Of a DNA stretch of 64,000 nt, positions 43,666-52,485 are shown in pieces (within the stretch, counting starts at the first letter, position 1; every line of letters begins with the position of its first letter). The notes under the pieces are model-generated. The model saw nothing but the letters and a program-made list of their open reading frames with translations, made no database searches and was not told the DNA's origin. Source of the stretch: Chlorogloeopsis sp038404745 (GTDB taxonomy: Bacteria; Cyanobacteriota; Cyanobacteriia; Cyanobacteriales; Nostocaceae). The stretch lies in contig NZ_JAYKTT020000070.1 in the NCBI RefSeq assembly GCF_038404745.2, positions 1-64,000 on the forward strand, written 5' to 3'. The translations under genes and the position numbers were made by a program.

Positions 43666-43914
43666 ATGTCACAGTTTCATCAAAAAGATAAACACAGCTT
43701 TTTCTATCCTCGCAGTCGCTACTACGGTAAACCTCAACCTGAAAACTTGGCTTTTAATACCAAACTGCAAGAATTTGCTCATCAAGTCGGCTATATTACT
43801 AATTTTGCGACTTCAGGAAAACTCTCGCCTGAAGAAGCTTATACTCAAATGAAAACTCTGTGGAAAGATTTAAAACTGAGCAAAAAAAATTTGGGAATTG
43901 GAACACGTCGATAG
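43666..43914 (+). CDS. small conserved cyanobacterial protein of unknown function
   Basis: 82 aa, basic and Tyr-rich at the N terminus (FFYPRSRYYGKPQPENLAFN). It then becomes helical (KLQEFAHQVGYITNFATSGKL, followed by SPEEAYTQMKTLWKDLK). The pattern is familiar from short cyanobacterial hypothetical proteins, perhaps DUF7219, but I cannot assign a function. The ATG start follows GATGTC without an ideal RBS. It is convergent with the next small gene. Confidence 0.65.
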   Translation: MSQFHQKDKHSFFYPRSRYYGKPQPENLAFNTKLQEFAHQVGYITNFATSGKLSPEEAYTQMKTLWKDLKLSKKNLGIGTRR

Positions 43915-43921
43915 AAAAATA

Positions 43922-44137
43922 TTAAAGATCCTTTTCCCACTGAGGTAGTACCTGGAAATCATTTCGGGTAAGCGACACCACAATATTTTCGGAATTCACT
44001 TGGATCAGCCAGCGATCGCTTGGTAGATTATCTGAGAGTACTTCTCGCCCACAAACTACTCCAATTTTTCCAGCAACATAAGCCGGACTTAAAATCAATA
44101 CCTTAGCTCCGATTTGAATTTCTTCTGGGGTGTGCAA
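43922..44137 (-). CDS. small protein with KOW/SH3-like barrel features
   Basis: 71 aa, largely beta: IGAKVLILSPAYVAGKIGVVCGREV (a KOW-like G-x-V turn), DRWLIQVNSENIVVSLTRNDFQVLP. The pattern suggests a small SH3-like barrel found in cyanobacterial hypothetical proteins. The only start in the open frame is TTG at 44137, since a stop lies 4 codons upstream. No function can be assigned. Confidence 0.55.
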   Translation of the reverse strand: MHTPEEIQIGAKVLILSPAYVAGKIGVVCGREVLSDNLPSDRWLIQVNSENIVVSLTRNDFQVLPQWEKDL

Positions 44138-44524
44138 TCGCCCTCTTCAAACATTAGTAGAAGTAAAACCTCTAATTTAGCATAACCTGATATTAACCTT
44201 AAGTTAACCTAGAATTAAAGATTATTTTTCTAACTTGAAAAAGTCACAGAGAAGTTGGAGCGTCGTTGCACGGCGATCCAAACTTCAAAGAGGCACTAGA
44301 CGCGGTAGACGCAACAGCAGCGTATCCGTTGGTAGGGAAGAAATTTTTAGAAATCGACCACAGATAAACACAGATGCACACGGATAATTTATCTGTGTTT
44401 ATCTGTGTGCATCTGTGGTCGTTACTACCATAAAATTGGATATTGCAATCAATCTATTATTTGATACGACTCAAGGTGAGTTTGGCTAATTTAGATTAGA
44501 CGTAATTTTTAATTCTTTTTGAAT
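44138..44524. other. intergenic region with a long palindrome
   Basis: No gene. It includes the inverted repeat at 44356-44420, and TAGACGCGGTAGACGCAACAGCAGCG-type repeat sequence near 44296. Confidence 0.55.
44356..44420. repeat. CCACAGATGCACACAGATA-type palindromic repeat, copy 1
   Basis: The left half GACCACAGATAAACACAGAT plus GCACACGGATAA is the near-perfect complement of the right half TTATCTGTGTTTATCTGTGT plus GCATCTGTGGTC. It makes a stem of about 32 bp with few mismatches. Related sequence occurs at 59334-59397. Confidence 0.7.
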
Positions 44525-45331
44525 ATGCACAGCTTTATTCCTCCAGAGCGCTTTTTCCCCTACTTAAGTTGGATTGATATTCAGGCAATGCCAAACAAGG
44601 AAAATGTGGTATTAATTCAACCAGTAGGGGCAATAGAGCAACATGGGCCTCATTTACCGTTGATAGTAGATGCTGCCATTGGTGTGGCTGTACTGGGAAG
44701 AGCTTTAGAAAAACTTGATGTAAGAATTCCTGCCTATGCCTTACCAACTCTTTATTACGGCAAATCTAACGAGCATTGGCACTTTCCCGGTACGATTACC
44801 CTGAGTGCTGAAACTCTTTTGGCAACAATCGTGGCAATAGGAGAAAGTGTTTACCGGGCTGGGTTTAGAAAACTGGTGTTAATGAACTCCCACGGAGGGC
44901 AACCACAGGTAATGGAAATTGCCGCTAGAGACTTGCACATTAACTACAGCGACTTTTTGGTATTTCCGCTGTTTACTTGGCGAGTTCCACACATTACTTG
45001 GGAATTACTCTCGCCTCAAGAAAAACAATTGGGTATTCATGCCGGAGATGCCGAAACTAGCATCATGCTGTCGATTTTGCCAAACCAAGTCAAGATGGAA
45101 AAAGCTGTAGCTGAGTATCCTCCACAGCAGCCAGAAGATAGTTTGTTGAGTGTAGAAGGTAAATTAAGCTTTGCTTGGGCAACACGGGATTTAAGTAAAA
45201 GCGGGGTTGTCGGCGATCCTACAACTGCAACAAAAGAAAAAGGCGATCGCATCCTCGAATCTGTATCTGATGGTTGGGTGCAAGTTATCAAAGATATCTA
45301 TGCGTTTAAACAACCCCAAGCAAATGGGTAG
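44525..45331 (+). CDS. creatininase-family amidohydrolase
   Basis: 268 aa with the creatininase/FAPy-deformylase fold signatures: QPVGAIEQHGPHLPL (metal ligands Glu and His), the Asp of VDAAIG, YYGKSNEHWHFPGTITLS, NSHGGQP and GDAETS. Members hydrolyse cyclic amides or formamides (creatinine, F420 and mycofactocin precursors, formamidopyrimidines). The specific substrate is not deducible. I take the ATG at 44525; a TTG two codons earlier is also open. It is monocistronic. Confidence 0.85.
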   Translation: MHSFIPPERFFPYLSWIDIQAMPNKENVVLIQPVGAIEQHGPHLPLIVDAAIGVAVLGRALEKLDVRIPAYALPTLYYGKSNEHWHFPGTITLSAETLLATIVAIGESVYRAGFRKLVLMNSHGGQPQVMEIAARDLHINYSDFLVFPLFTWRVPHITWELLSPQEKQLGIHAGDAETSIMLSILPNQVKMEKAVAEYPPQQPEDSLLSVEGKLSFAWATRDLSKSGVVGDPTTATKEKGDRILESVSDGWVQVIKDIYAFKQPQANG

Positions 45332-45376
45332 AAGGCAGATGGCAGAAGGGAAGACTTGGAGAAGGAGAAAGGGAGA

Positions 45377-46246
45377 TTAAAAATTGCTGGGTATGGTTTT
45401 AAATTTCTCAGCAGAACCTAACGAATAATCCTTTAACTTAAAATCGGCAAAGGGTTTTTTCTTGAGCCTATTTCTTAGTGCCTCATCTAATATCACACCC
45501 TCTGATTCTTTTCGCACGCCAATAATAATAATACTCCTTTGATATGCCGTTAAATCACGTTTTGATTGACAATCTTGACGATGAAATTGGCCGAGATTTA
45601 AGAGCCGATAATCTTTGACACTAGATACATGAAAAAATAATTTTTTGACTAGAACTTGAGTTTGTTTCGCACGTTCAAAAGCTTTACGTTCATCAATCTC
45701 TGGTGTTCCTTCACAAGCCGCTGTACCTACTGAAATTATTTCAGTAGGGTTTTCCATAATAGTTTGGATTCCCTCTTGTTCGAGATTTGCTCTTAAGTCG
45801 TCAATATTAATAATTTTATTCTTATGTTTAATTTGTTCTTCACTGCCCAAGAGCCATTTATATTTTGACAAAATAGCGATATTAAATTCTGCTGTTCTGC
45901 CCTTACTATCCTTTCCTTCTTGATAGGGAAAGTAAGCAACTTTACCTTTTTTTTGGGGAATTTGTCCGTAATCTGGAGGATAGGCAGCAAATTGAGGCGA
46001 TCGCGCTGCTAACGCTGCGACGCTAATTAACCCCAGTGAGACTAACAGCGCGGTAACTAATGCCGATAGCGGTACTTTTTTTCGCGGCATTTGTTGTGGT
46101 GGTAAAGTTGTAGTATTTGGCGGTGCTGAATTTTCTCTATTCCCATTCTCCGCCAACTCCAACGAAGAAACGCAACTTTGACAACAGTTTTTATCGTGAT
46201 CTGGATGATTTGGTTGAGGGCAGTTGGGATTCTTACAAAAGCTCAT
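45377..46246 (-). CDS. zinc-ribbon, single-TM protein with an OmpA/MotB-like C-terminal segment
   Basis: From the ATG at 46246 (MSFCKNPNC) the protein starts with a Cys/His cluster CKNPNC..PNHPDHDKNCCQSC. This resembles the zinc-ribbon heads of cyanobacterial Ser/Thr kinases. A Pro-rich linker, one membrane helix (VTALLVSLGLISVAALAA) and an outside domain follow. The domain contains IISVGTAACEG, ERAKQTQVLVKKL, LNLGQFHRQDC and QRSIIIIGV, a pattern reminiscent of OmpA/MotB peptidoglycan-binding folds. No function can be assigned with confidence; the architecture suggests a link between cytoplasm and envelope. Confidence 0.6.
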   Translation of the reverse strand: MSFCKNPNCPQPNHPDHDKNCCQSCVSSLELAENGNRENSAPPNTTTLPPQQMPRKKVPLSALVTALLVSLGLISVAALAARSPQFAAYPPDYGQIPQKKGKVAYFPYQEGKDSKGRTAEFNIAILSKYKWLLGSEEQIKHKNKIINIDDLRANLEQEGIQTIMENPTEIISVGTAACEGTPEIDERKAFERAKQTQVLVKKLFFHVSSVKDYRLLNLGQFHRQDCQSKRDLTAYQRSIIIIGVRKESEGVILDEALRNRLKKKPFADFKLKDYSLGSAEKFKTIPSNF

Positions 46247-46323
46247 AACCGATCCAGAATAGTACAAGTGAGTAGTTTGCTAATACCTCTTTAGACAGAT
46301 GTTAAAAGGTAAAAGTTGCGCAT

Positions 46324-47163
46324 CTATCTATTTTTTTTCAAAAAACTTTCCACTGTTTGGTTAAATACTTCTGGTTGTGTCAAAAAAGGCCAATGATTTC
46401 CAGGAACCTGACACAATTGTAGATTTTTCAAGTATGTTTTGTAAGGTTTCAATTGCCAATCTTGGCGGTTCACACCTTTTTCTGGCTGTACGAAGAGAGT
46501 AGGGATGTGAATAGGAACTGTTAAACCAGGAACCCGCATAACTTCATCAAATATTCCATCACGGGCGGCAATGGTGAATTTACTACCCCAGCTACCATCA
46601 GATTTTTGTTCTACACTAGCTTGGAAAACTTGCTGCTGTAAAAGACTCCATCCTTGATATTGGTTTAACTGGCGGGCTTGCTGTTGTGCTGCTTCATAAT
46701 TATTAAAAGGCCCCATTGCTTTTAGAAACGGCAAAACACGGTACAACAGTGGAAACGTTACCTTCAAAAAGCCGGGCATTTTCCAGATGAAAATGGGATC
46801 GACTAAAACCATGCTCCGCAGCCTCTGTGGATATTGCCTTGCCCAGATACAAGCTAGTTTACCAGACCATGAGTGAGCAACAACATGAGTGCTTGCCCAT
46901 CCTAAGCGCTCCATCAGTGCTTCCAAATCAGTGATCGCGCTCTCAAAACTATAATCTTGCTCAGGTTTACTACTTTCCCCATGACCGCGCATATCGGGCG
47001 CAACTATATGATATTCTGCTGCCAGATAATCTCCCAAACTCGACCACACCAAGGCATGATCGGCTAAACCATGCAGTAATAATAAAGGTTCTTGACCTTG
47101 ATTCCACTCTAAATAAGAAAGTTGAATATCAGGCTTTGATAAGGTTTGGCGTACAGGCATCAT
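46324..47163 (-). CDS. alpha/beta hydrolase
   Basis: 279 aa with the alpha/beta-hydrolase fold: oxyanion HGLADHALVW, APDMRGHGES, nucleophile elbow AHSWSGKLA (Ser), an acidic strand IPTLFVQPEKGVN and catalytic His in VPGNHWPF. The family includes haloalkane dehalogenases, esterases and C-C hydrolases. The Asp usual before the His is not obvious at PEKGVNRQD, so substrate class is open. It stands alone, upstream of the zinc-ribbon gene on the same strand. Confidence 0.85.
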   Translation of the reverse strand: MMPVRQTLSKPDIQLSYLEWNQGQEPLLLLHGLADHALVWSSLGDYLAAEYHIVAPDMRGHGESSKPEQDYSFESAITDLEALMERLGWASTHVVAHSWSGKLACIWARQYPQRLRSMVLVDPIFIWKMPGFLKVTFPLLYRVLPFLKAMGPFNNYEAAQQQARQLNQYQGWSLLQQQVFQASVEQKSDGSWGSKFTIAARDGIFDEVMRVPGLTVPIHIPTLFVQPEKGVNRQDWQLKPYKTYLKNLQLCQVPGNHWPFLTQPEVFNQTVESFLKKNR

Positions 47164-47468
47164 CAGTCTTGTGGAGATAAAGCTTTCCGTTTAAATCGTA
47201 CAGGAATGATGCATCTGTAGGTTGCGATCGCTTTTGCAGTCTTAGTGATGGAATTAGCGATCGTTATTTAACCTAACTCCTACTAACTACAAACACGATC
47301 ACATTAATCCCTTATCCACAGAACTAACGCCAAATACCTCTCTAACTCTTCTTCCTCCGTGCCCTCTGCGCCTGGAGCGGTTTTATTCTTCAGTAACTCG
47401 TGCGTAAGCTTAATCCACTACAGCCTTTATTCGTGTACCCCCAGATTTTCACTTTGCGAATAATTTTC
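47164..47468. other. intergenic region, no gene
   Basis: About 305 nt without a credible ORF. It contains CTTCCTCCGTGCCCTCTGCGCC, a fragment of common cyanobacterial repeat sequence, and scattered HIP1-like motifs. Confidence 0.5.
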
Positions 47469-48704
47469 CTACAAAAACTCCGCAATTCTTTGCACCGCAG
47501 TTTCCAAAATATCTGGTTCATGCACTAAAGCAAAACGAACATAACCTTCGCCAAATTTACCAAAGCCTGCACCAGGCGAAGCTGCTACTCCTGTCTTCTC
47601 AACTAGTTGAGTACAAAACTCTATCGAATCTTGGCTCCAAGGTTCCGGTAACTTTGCCCAAACATACATCGTCGCTTTGGGAGTGGGAACTTGCCAACCA
47701 ATTCTGTGTAGCGCATTTACAAACGCATCCCGACGTTGGCGGAAGGTAGCAACAGTTTTTTTCACTCCATCTTGGCTACCAGTTAGAGCAGCGATCGCAC
47801 CATTCAAAATCCCGCGATACTGATTAAAATCAACTGCTGCTTTTACTTGCCGCAAAGCCCGAATGAACTCGGCATTGCCAATACCAAAACCAATCCGGAA
47901 ACCGCCCATATTATAGGACTTGGACAAAGTGAAAAATTCAATCGAGACACTTTTTTCTGGATCGGCTTGAAGAATGGAGGGAGCTAGAGAAGAAGGACGC
48001 GGGGACGCGGGAACACCCAGACGCGGGGATGTATTTAAAGAACTCTCCGCATCTTCTTTAGTATCATCAAATACTAAATCGACGTAGGGAAAATCGTGAA
48101 CCAAAACGAGATTGTGTTGCTGACAAAAGGCAACGGCTTCTTGGAAGAAGGATAACGGTGCGATCGCGCTGGTAGGATTATGTGGATAACTTAACACCAT
48201 CATCCGTGACTGTGCCAGAACGGGTGTGGGAATATCGGCAAATACTGGTAAAAAACCGTTTTCTTCCCGTAGCGGCATCGGGTAAATTTGACCGCTAGCT
48301 AAGTAAACTCCCCCTGCATGGGAAGGATAACCCGGATCGAGTAATAGAGCAAAATCTCCAGGATTGAGTACAGCCAGGGGTAAATGAGCCGTTCCTTCCT
48401 GGGAACCAATGAGCGGTATAACTTCGGTTTCTGGATTGATGGGAATGCCAAATCTTTGCTCGTACCAAACAGCAGCAGCGTGGCGAAATGCTTGCGTACC
48501 GTGAAATAGTAGGTAGCCGTGGGTACTTGGATCGTAGAGAGATTGAGCGATCGCTTCAATTGCGTGTGCTTCGGCTGGCAAATCCGAAGATCCTAGAGAC
48601 AAATCAATTAATTGCCGTCCCGCAGCCAAAGCTTTTGCCTTGGCTTTATCCATATCGGCAAATACATTTGATTGGAGGAATTGTAAACGTTGTGCGAACA
48701 GCAT
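47469..48704 (-). CDS. class I/II PLP aminotransferase with an in-frame repeat insertion
   Basis: 411 aa, fold-type I aminotransferase similar to LL-diaminopimelate or aspartate-type enzymes. It has LSLGSSDLP, the SQEGTAHLPLAVLNPGD glycine-rich PLP region, DPGYPSHAGGVYLASG, YPHNPTSA (PLP Asn), and the Schiff-base Lys in TLSKSYNMGGFRIGF. Between VDLVFDD and SILQADPEKSVSIEFF lies an extra Ser/Pro-rich stretch (SSLNTSPRLGVPASPRPSS) encoded by GACGCGGGGACGCGGGA repeat DNA. It keeps the frame. The loop is probably surface exposed. The precise transamination partner is unknown. Confidence 0.85.
   Translation of the reverse strand: MLFAQRLQFLQSNVFADMDKAKAKALAAGRQLIDLSLGSSDLPAEAHAIEAIAQSLYDPSTHGYLLFHGTQAFRHAAAVWYEQRFGIPINPETEVIPLIGSQEGTAHLPLAVLNPGDFALLLDPGYPSHAGGVYLASGQIYPMPLREENGFLPVFADIPTPVLAQSRMMVLSYPHNPTSAIAPLSFFQEAVAFCQQHNLVLVHDFPYVDLVFDDTKEDAESSLNTSPRLGVPASPRPSSLAPSILQADPEKSVSIEFFTLSKSYNMGGFRIGFGIGNAEFIRALRQVKAAVDFNQYRGILNGAIAALTGSQDGVKKTVATFRQRRDAFVNALHRIGWQVPTPKATMYVWAKLPEPWSQDSIEFCTQLVEKTGVAASPGAGFGKFGEGYVRFALVHEPDILETAVQRIAEFL
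47985..48040. repeat. GACGCGGGGACGCGGG repeat inserted within the aminotransferase gene
   Basis: The units GGACGCGGGGACGCGGGAA and CAGACGCGGGGAT are of the degenerate STRR type normally seen between genes, for example near 20245. Here they are read in frame within the coding sequence as Pro/Ser/Arg-rich residues. Confidence 0.7.
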
Positions 48705-48755
48705 GTGTTACTTGTCCTTTGTCATTAGTCATTAACAATGACTAATGACCAATGA

Positions 48756-49085
48756 CTAATTTAAGTGAGTATCTAACAAATCAAGTAATTTATCTTTGGC
48801 AATGACACCCTCGGTGGATGCTAAGAGTTGTTCCCCTTGAATGAGTCGTAAAGCTGGCACTCCCTCTACCTGGTATTGCTTAACGGTGGCTGGGTTGGGA
48901 TCAACTTCCATTTTTACCACTTTCAAGCGTTCGCTATAGGTATCAGCAGCTAAGTTTATCAATGGCGACATCAATCGACAAGGGCCGCACCAGGAAGCCC
49001 AAAAGTAAATTAACACCGGGCCGGAGGCTTGCATGACTTCGTTTTCAAACTCAGCATCAGTTATGGCTTTTACACCCTTATTCAT
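48756..49085 (-). CDS. thioredoxin-family protein
   Basis: About 109 aa from the ATG at 49085 (MNKGVKAITDAEF). GGAGACTGGA precedes it, and upstream in-frame codons lack an RBS. It has the WASWCGPC redox motif, KMEVDPNPATVKQYQVEGVPALRL with the cis-Pro loop, and the usual thioredoxin length. It reduces disulfides in target proteins, and the loop differs from canonical TrxA (FWASWCGPCRLMSP). It is 51 nt downstream of nothing and 51 nt upstream of the aminotransferase on the same strand, so a two-gene transcript is possible. Confidence 0.88.
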   Translation of the reverse strand: MNKGVKAITDAEFENEVMQASGPVLIYFWASWCGPCRLMSPLINLAADTYSERLKVVKMEVDPNPATVKQYQVEGVPALRLIQGEQLLASTEGVIAKDKLLDLLDTHLN

Positions 49086-49285
49086 TCCAGTCTCCATCAG
49101 GTGATATCGTTTTATCGTTATAAATTGACACACAAATTACTCTATCCCAAAGTAGTCAATCATCCATAGCCAATAGTCAATAGTGATTTTTACGATCAGC
49201 TATTAACTTTTATGATGGTCACTTACGGACGCAAAATCCCACTACCAACAGGCGTGGGATTAACTTGAATAAGGAACTATAAGTT

Positions 49286-50065
49286 TTACATTTGATCCAG
49301 TTGCTTGCGTAGGGAATCCAACTCGGCATCAACCACTTCAGATTGTTGATTAGATTTTGGCGCAGAGGTTTCTGGTGGTAATTGCTGTTGATTGGGCGTA
49401 GCACCTGGTAGAGAAATTTGAGCTTTCAAAGCTGCCAGTTCATCATCAATATCACTACTAGCCTCCAAACGAGCAAATTGCTGTTCTAAGTCTGCTCCAG
49501 CCAACTCAGCCGATGATTGAGCGCGAGCTTCTTGGATCATGACTTTTTCTTCCATGCGCTCGAATGCTGCCATCGCACTGCTGGTATTCATGCCACGTAC
49601 CATGCCTTGGAGTTGTTCTTGGGCTTTAGCAGCAGTGATCCGAGCTTTGAGCATTTCTTTCTTGGTTTTGGCCTCAGAAATCTTGCTTTCGAGCTGAATT
49701 AAGTTGCGCTTGAGAGATTCTACCTGAACGGTTTGCTGCTCTAAGCTAGCTTTGAGGGCAGTTCCTGATTCTGTAAAAGTCTTTTTGCGCTCTAGTGCTT
49801 GCCTGGCTAGATTTTCGTCACCTTTTTGCAGAGCTAGCTGGGCATTGCGCTGCCACTTATTGATTTCATTTTGAGCGTCATTGTATTGTTTTTCGGTACG
49901 TTTTTGAGCAGCGATCGCCTGAGCAACTCCCTGACGCAGTTGTACCAAGTCTTCCTGCATTTCCAGAATGGCTTGTTCCAACATCTTTTCAGGGTCTTCG
50001 GCTTTAGAGACCATGTCGTTGAGGTTGGCGCTGACTACTCTCTTAATGCGATCAAATAATCCCAT
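49286..50065 (-). CDS. vipp1: VIPP1/IM30, PspA-family membrane-remodelling protein
   Basis: 259 aa, almost entirely helical and charged. It starts MGLFDRIKRVVSANLNDMVSKAEDPEKML, cited by its first part MGLFDRIKRVV, and has the PspA/IM30 coiled coil (AALERMEEKVM equivalent AAFERMEEKVM). After a P/Q-rich linker the C-terminal extension VVDAELDSLRKQLDQM is the extra helix that distinguishes VIPP1 from PspA. VIPP1 forms ESCRT-III-like rings and rods needed for thylakoid upkeep. It lies just downstream of a second PspA-family gene on the same strand. Confidence 0.9.
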   Translation of the reverse strand: MGLFDRIKRVVSANLNDMVSKAEDPEKMLEQAILEMQEDLVQLRQGVAQAIAAQKRTEKQYNDAQNEINKWQRNAQLALQKGDENLARQALERKKTFTESGTALKASLEQQTVQVESLKRNLIQLESKISEAKTKKEMLKARITAAKAQEQLQGMVRGMNTSSAMAAFERMEEKVMIQEARAQSSAELAGADLEQQFARLEASSDIDDELAALKAQISLPGATPNQQQLPPETSAPKSNQQSEVVDAELDSLRKQLDQM

Positions 50066-50228
50066 AACTTTGTTTTTCCTTTTGAGATTTACGCGCTACT
50101 TTTTTACTATTTAATGCCTACTTATTTAAATTTAATCTTTCTAGACTGGTTCAGTCCTCCCCTGTATTAGTCTTTATTGATTAAGATATGCTTTTCAATT
50201 GGTCATTGCCCAATTTTTTCTCTTGCTG

Positions 50229-50906
50229 CTATGAAGATTGAGTATTTTCTCTACTACTAGGAAGTTGTGCCTTCATCTGCGCCAAATCATCATCAACACT
50301 AGACTCTAGGACTGCAAATTTTTTCTCTAGTTCATCCGTACCCGTAACGGCAATGGCATCTTTTTGAGCTTCGAGTTGTAAAACTTTGTCTTCCATACGC
50401 TCAAAGGCACTCAAGCTGCTTGTACCCGAAACTCCATCCAGCATTTCTCGCAACCGTACCGAAGCTTCAGCAGAACGAGCGCGGGCAATATATATATCTT
50501 TTCTGGTTCTCAGCTCAGTAATTTTGAGTTCGAGTTCCCGCATATCTTTTTTTAATCTAGCCACAACGCTGTTTTGCTCTTCAATCTGGTTTGAGAGATC
50601 TGTAGCAGTTTTTTGATAAGCTTGACGTTTGGTAAGAGCTTCCCGTGCTAGAGCTTCGTTGCCTTGCTGTAGTGCTAGTTGGGCGCGACGATACCATTCC
50701 TCAGCCGCAGACTGAGCTTGAGCCGCCTGTCGTTCGGTGCGTTTTTGGCTGGCGATCGCCGCTGCTACTGCTTGTCGTAACTGCACCAAATTGTCCTGCA
50801 TTTCAATCACAGCTTGTTCTAGGACTTTTTCTGGATCTTCGGCAGCCCCAATTAAACTGTTGATGTTAGCACGAATTGCCCGCCCGATACGGTCTATCAG
50901 TCCCAT
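50229..50906 (-). CDS. pspA: PspA-family protein (phage-shock A-like)
   Basis: 225 aa, paralogue of the downstream VIPP1: MGLIDRIGRAIRANINSLIG at the N terminus, EDPEKVLEQAVIEMQDNLVQ, a long coiled coil and LSAFERMEDKV. It lacks the C-terminal VIPP1 helix and ends after KAQLPSSRENTQSS. It is probably a stress-induced membrane-protecting PspA. The two genes are 163 nt apart and co-oriented, consistent with a tandem duplication common in cyanobacteria. Confidence 0.88.
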   Translation of the reverse strand: MGLIDRIGRAIRANINSLIGAAEDPEKVLEQAVIEMQDNLVQLRQAVAAAIASQKRTERQAAQAQSAAEEWYRRAQLALQQGNEALAREALTKRQAYQKTATDLSNQIEEQNSVVARLKKDMRELELKITELRTRKDIYIARARSAEASVRLREMLDGVSGTSSLSAFERMEDKVLQLEAQKDAIAVTGTDELEKKFAVLESSVDDDLAQMKAQLPSSRENTQSS

Positions 50907-50989
50907 GTCGGCCCTCCATTGATATTTTGCTAGTCAGCAGCAAAGTTGTGAGTAGATATTTACCTCATGGTATCTTATCGTCTGACTCG

Positions 50990-52294
50990 TTATGGCTGCT
51001 GCACCCTAGCTTTAATTCCTTTTGTCTCTAACATTTGCAAATGTTGTTTGACTTGCTCTTTTGTCTTAAAAGCTCCTAGATAAATAAATTTTTTCTCAGG
51101 TGACAAATAAGCATCAGGAACTGCTAGCCGTGCTTTGGTCAAAGTATTGTTACCTTGATTATCAACGACCACATGATAGAAGCCATCCGCCAACGGTTTA
51201 ATTTCTGCATCATCCAACTTTTGTGGAGTAGGAGTTGGTTGGACAGAGGGTGTGGCTGTAGCAGTCGGCTGTGGTACTTGGGCTGTAGTTGTAGGAGTAA
51301 TAACTGGGCTGGGTGTTGCGATCGGCAACTGTGGTGCCTGAGCAGTATTTGTGGGAGGAACTACGGGGTTTTGAGTAACAACTGGGCTAGGTGTTGATAT
51401 TAATGTTGGTGTGGCTGTAGGCGCTAAACCAACTACATCATCAGGGGTTTTCACTTCTGAAAATTCATTGTTAGCTAAATTAGGATACTTTGGGATGGGG
51501 GTGAGTGGTGCTTGCGTCTGTGCTTTAGTATTGCTGCTGACGTTTTCAGTTTTTACCCCTGAGTTGGAGGCGTTTCGTTGAAACAAATTGTTGAAACTAA
51601 ACTGGGGCAAAGTTTTTGGATTAAACATTACATAACCAAGGGTAAGACTCGACAGTAATAGCAATAGCATCGAGCCGATACCTATGGGTGAGAGCAGACT
51701 ATCGCTGGAAGTGCGACTTTTAGTTGTTTGGGGTTGTTCTTGTGCCAAACTCCGCAGCAGTGCTTCTGATGATTCTAAATAGTCATCTGGTGGTTTGGGA
51801 GTAGCCTGTGGCTTGACAATATCATCACTTTTATTTTCCCTGATCGCCGCAGGAACAATATTGGCAGAATTTGGTGTTGGCAATGTTGGTTTTTCATCTG
51901 TGACTGATGCAGAGGAGATTTGAAGAGTATGCTGTCTTGGCAAGTTTTCCTTTTCGAGCTTTGGCGATTCCTCATGAATATCTGCTACAACTGTTGGCGG
52001 TATGGCAGATGAAACTTGAGGCAAGGAAATTTCGTTAACACCTTCTGCAATGGGTGGTGGTTGAATTGTCACCCCCCCGCTCACAGCAGCTATCTTCTGA
52101 GCTTGATTGCTCATCGAAGCACGCATCCGGGGTTGATTGAGTGTTCTATATGCAGCTAACCGCGTTCGTCGATATCGGGTTAACTCTTGATCTAGTTGTA
52201 CTTCTAAACTTGCCAGTGCTGCTGCTAGAACTGGCTTCAAGCCAGGTGTTTTAGACGACTGTACACCCGAGTCTTCCAGGTGATTTTGACTCAT
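50990..52294 (-). CDS. single-TM protein with Pro/Thr-rich linker and SPOR-like C terminus
   Basis: 434 aa. The N-terminal cytoplasmic part (LEVQLDQELTRYRRTRLAAYRTL) is followed by a low-complexity stretch and one membrane helix (LLSPIGIGSMLLLLLSSLTLGYVMF, about 205-228). A long P/T/Q-rich linker with TPSPVVTQNPVVPPTNTAQ-like repeats follows. The last about 70 residues (GFYHVVVDNQG...FIYLGAFKTKEQVKQHLQML..KGIKARV) look like a SPOR domain, which binds denuded peptidoglycan at septa. A cell-division or envelope role is inferred. Confidence 0.65.
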   Translation of the reverse strand: MSQNHLEDSGVQSSKTPGLKPVLAAALASLEVQLDQELTRYRRTRLAAYRTLNQPRMRASMSNQAQKIAAVSGGVTIQPPPIAEGVNEISLPQVSSAIPPTVVADIHEESPKLEKENLPRQHTLQISSASVTDEKPTLPTPNSANIVPAAIRENKSDDIVKPQATPKPPDDYLESSEALLRSLAQEQPQTTKSRTSSDSLLSPIGIGSMLLLLLSSLTLGYVMFNPKTLPQFSFNNLFQRNASNSGVKTENVSSNTKAQTQAPLTPIPKYPNLANNEFSEVKTPDDVVGLAPTATPTLISTPSPVVTQNPVVPPTNTAQAPQLPIATPSPVITPTTTAQVPQPTATATPSVQPTPTPQKLDDAEIKPLADGFYHVVVDNQGNNTLTKARLAVPDAYLSPEKKFIYLGAFKTKEQVKQHLQMLETKGIKARVQQP

Positions 52295-52485
52295 TGCCTA
52301 TCTGCCTCAAACTTAGACTGCCGAAAATTAGAAATAATAGTAAAGTTGAAAACGGCTAGCTAAAAACTGTTAGCTAATCGCTGATAATTTAATTTAAATT
52401 TCAAAATACAGTTGTACTAATGCTAGCGAAATTAGCATAAGGTTATTCCATTATCTAGATGCTATTTTGACACGCCCATACCAGG

